Origin: an uncultured Fretibacterium sp.
GTDB lineage: Bacteria; Synergistota; Synergistia; Synergistales; Aminobacteriaceae
Length of the DNA: 7,321 nt
NCBI GenBank assembly: GCA_937915835.1
Contig: CALGHA010000067.1
Coordinates: 1-7,321, forward strand
Reading direction: 5' to 3'
The translations under genes were made by a program, and so were the position numbers. The notes under the pieces were generated by a model, which saw only the letters and a program-made list of their open reading frames with translations, was not told the DNA's origin and searched no databases. How positions within the stretch are numbered: the stretch's first letter is position 1; every line of letters starts with the position of its first letter. Below are positions 6,389 through 7,321 of this stretch, piece by piece.

Positions 6389-6922
6389 ATGGGCGTAATT
6401 TTTGGGCTTATTGCGGCGGCATTCATGCTTTATTTCCCGTATGAATGGTGCAGATTTCGACATGAGGACGAGAGAACTTACGGCCTGAAATGGTTTCTCA
6501 CACGCGAATCAAAACGAGACGTGATTATCGCGCTGGCAATAACGCTAATTCCCTTGACGTTTATATCGCTTCATTGGCCTGCTGAATGGGGAGGAAGAGG
6601 CTTTAAGCATCCTTCATTTTGGCAGGCTGTGGATTATCTCGGAGGGGGGATTGCGGCGGCATTCATCGAGGAAACTTTTTTCAGAGGCTGGCTTCAGACG
6701 TTAACGATTAAGAAGTTCGGAGTGATATTAGGGATATTGTCAGCGAGTTTGCTTTTTGCTCTCAGTCATCTAATCGCATTAACCGGCTGGCTTCGAGTTG
6801 CAACGTTTTTTCCCGGCATAATCATGGGAATTTTGCGTTATCGCGGTAATTCTGTCCTGCCCTCGATAATTTATCACGCAATTTGCAACGTCTGGGCCGT
6901 ATGGTTTGCTCCTGTTCCGTGA
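6389..6922 (+). CDS. CPBP family glutamic-type intramembrane protease, possibly a CTERM-processing (MrtS-like) enzyme
   Basis: The 177-residue membrane protein carries the CPBP (Abi/CAAX-protease-related) motifs: EETFFR at 94-99 (EExxxR, catalytic Glu), FALSH at 123-127 (FxxxH) and HAICN at 163-167 (HxxxN). Hydrophobic segments lie at about 3-17, 44-62, 82-96, 110-128 and 136-170. Small CPBP proteins of this type include the myxosortase-like enzymes thought to cleave C-terminal sorting tails of exported proteins, including a type described for Synergistota. Its compact size, the WCRFRHEDERTYGL segment, and an exported protein gene 13 bases downstream fit that idea but do not prove it. Prenyl-protein processing or bacteriocin immunity are other CPBP roles. 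No good ribosome binding site precedes the ATG (AGGA is 19 bases away), so translation probably depends on the upstream gene. Confidence 0.88.
   Translation: MGVIFGLIAAAFMLYFPYEWCRFRHEDERTYGLKWFLTRESKRDVIIALAITLIPLTFISLHWPAEWGGRGFKHPSFWQAVDYLGGGIAAAFIEETFFRGWLQTLTIKKFGVILGILSASLLFALSHLIALTGWLRVATFFPGIIMGILRYRGNSVLPSIIYHAICNVWAVWFAPVP
6410..6426 (+). repeat. 17-bp perfect direct repeat, copy 1
   Basis: ATTGCGGCGGCATTCAT occurs here and again at 6650-6666, both inside the CPBP gene and in the same frame, encoding IAAAF within two membrane helices. The copies are 240 bases apart. Confidence 0.8.
6650..6666 (+). repeat. 17-bp perfect direct repeat, copy 2
   Basis: This is the second copy of the repeat at 6410-6426. 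It encodes IAAAF immediately before the catalytic EETFFR motif. The first copy encodes the same residues in the first helix. Confidence 0.8.
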
Positions 6923-6935
6923 GAGGTGAATTATC

Positions 6936-7321
6936 GTGAAGAAATTTATACTTGCAATAATCATTATCCTTCAAGTTTCGTGTTCATACGCTGAAGACTT
7001 CATAACTTTACGTATTCCCTGCCGAGAAAATGAAACTGTCAAAGCAATTCTGCCCTCAGGTGAAATTATTGACATCGGGAAAGTTACGGCTTATCCCGCA
7101 AAAACTAACTGGCCCGCTTACACTGCAAGTAAATGGTGTGAGCCTTCAACTGTCTGTGCTTCGGCGGTCAATGCAATTCATATTCTCGTTCGTGTTGAGA
7201 ATGACAGGGGAAGAATTATCAGCATAATTCCGTCAGTTACGATTGCTCCGGCGGCTGAAAGAGGGGCATACTTTGCTGTAGACGTTCCGGCCGGTACGGG
7301 AATTTTCGGGGCATATGCTCC
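6936..7321 (+). CDS. Exported protein of unknown family, 5' part (runs off the window)
   Basis: An open frame of 128 full codons from GTG 6936 reaches the right edge without a stop. GAGGTGA at 6923-6929, six bases upstream and just past the CPBP stop, is a strong ribosome binding site. The N-terminus MKKFILAIIIILQVSCSYA is a signal peptide, most likely cut after SYA at 19. QVSC resembles a lipobox but has Gln at -3, so a lipoprotein is less likely. The mature part (EDFITLRIPCRENE onward) looks beta-rich, with a KTNWPAYTASKWCEPSTVCA segment and VPAGTGIFGAYA near the edge. Cysteines at 29, 68 and 74 could form disulfides outside the cell. I do not recognise the family. Placed 13 bases after the CPBP protease, it is a candidate substrate, but its C-terminus is not in the window. 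Confidence 0.82.
   Translation, partial: MKKFILAIIIILQVSCSYAEDFITLRIPCRENETVKAILPSGEIIDIGKVTAYPAKTNWPAYTASKWCEPSTVCASAVNAIHILVRVENDRGRIISIIPSVTIAPAAERGAYFAVDVPAGTGIFGAYA

Noticed and set aside
6936..6986. Lipoprotein lipobox at the start of the exported protein (QVSC)
   Set aside because: The -3 position is Gln rather than Leu, Val or Ile, while SYA followed by ED is a good signal peptidase I site.
7030..7227. Plus-strand ORF of 65 codons starting at an ATG
   Set aside because: It is in a different frame from the GTG-started exported protein, which has a signal peptide, a strong ribosome binding site and stays open to the window edge.

Overview
The window holds ordinary bacterial chromosome, moderately A+T-leaning and densely packed, with genes in short operons on both strands. 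It contains no tRNA, rRNA, CRISPR array or insertion sequence that I can see. The host looks like a diderm bacterium: it has a soluble exported parvulin with no lipobox and a small CPBP-type intramembrane protease next to a secreted protein. The overall style suggests Synergistota, with a diderm or clostridial-type Firmicute as the alternative. No marker here settles this, so the assignment is inference.

Left block (1-1925, minus strand): reading from 1925 down, miaA (tRNA A37 dimethylallyltransferase), ispH (last MEP-pathway step, making IPP and DMAPP) and the first 32 codons of a further gene, plausibly ribosomal protein S1. miaA and ispH overlap by ATGA, and the third gene starts two bases after the ispH stop. 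IspH makes the DMAPP that MiaA transfers to tRNA, so supply and use of one metabolite sit in one transcript with a translation theme.

Divergent region (1926-2092): two TATAAT boxes face away from each other around one TTTGCAAA palindrome that can supply both -35 elements.

Middle block (2093-5144, plus strand): a membrane-anchored rhodanese, a DegT/DnrJ/EryC1/StrS sugar aminotransferase starting with TTG, and argH (argininosuccinate lyase) three bases after it. A GC-rich hairpin with T runs on both sides separates argH from the convergent parvulin-type peptidyl-prolyl isomerase gene (5187-6008, minus).

Right block (6113-7321, plus strand): a 91-residue two-helix membrane protein with a TTG start, a 177-residue CPBP glutamic-type intramembrane protease, and the 5' part of an exported protein that runs off the window. 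The first two are in the same frame and separated only by one TAA codon. The protease plus exported neighbour resembles the CTERM-processing enzymes of the myxosortase/MrtS type and is the most interesting part of the window. The proof, a C-terminal sorting tail on the neighbour, would lie outside the window.
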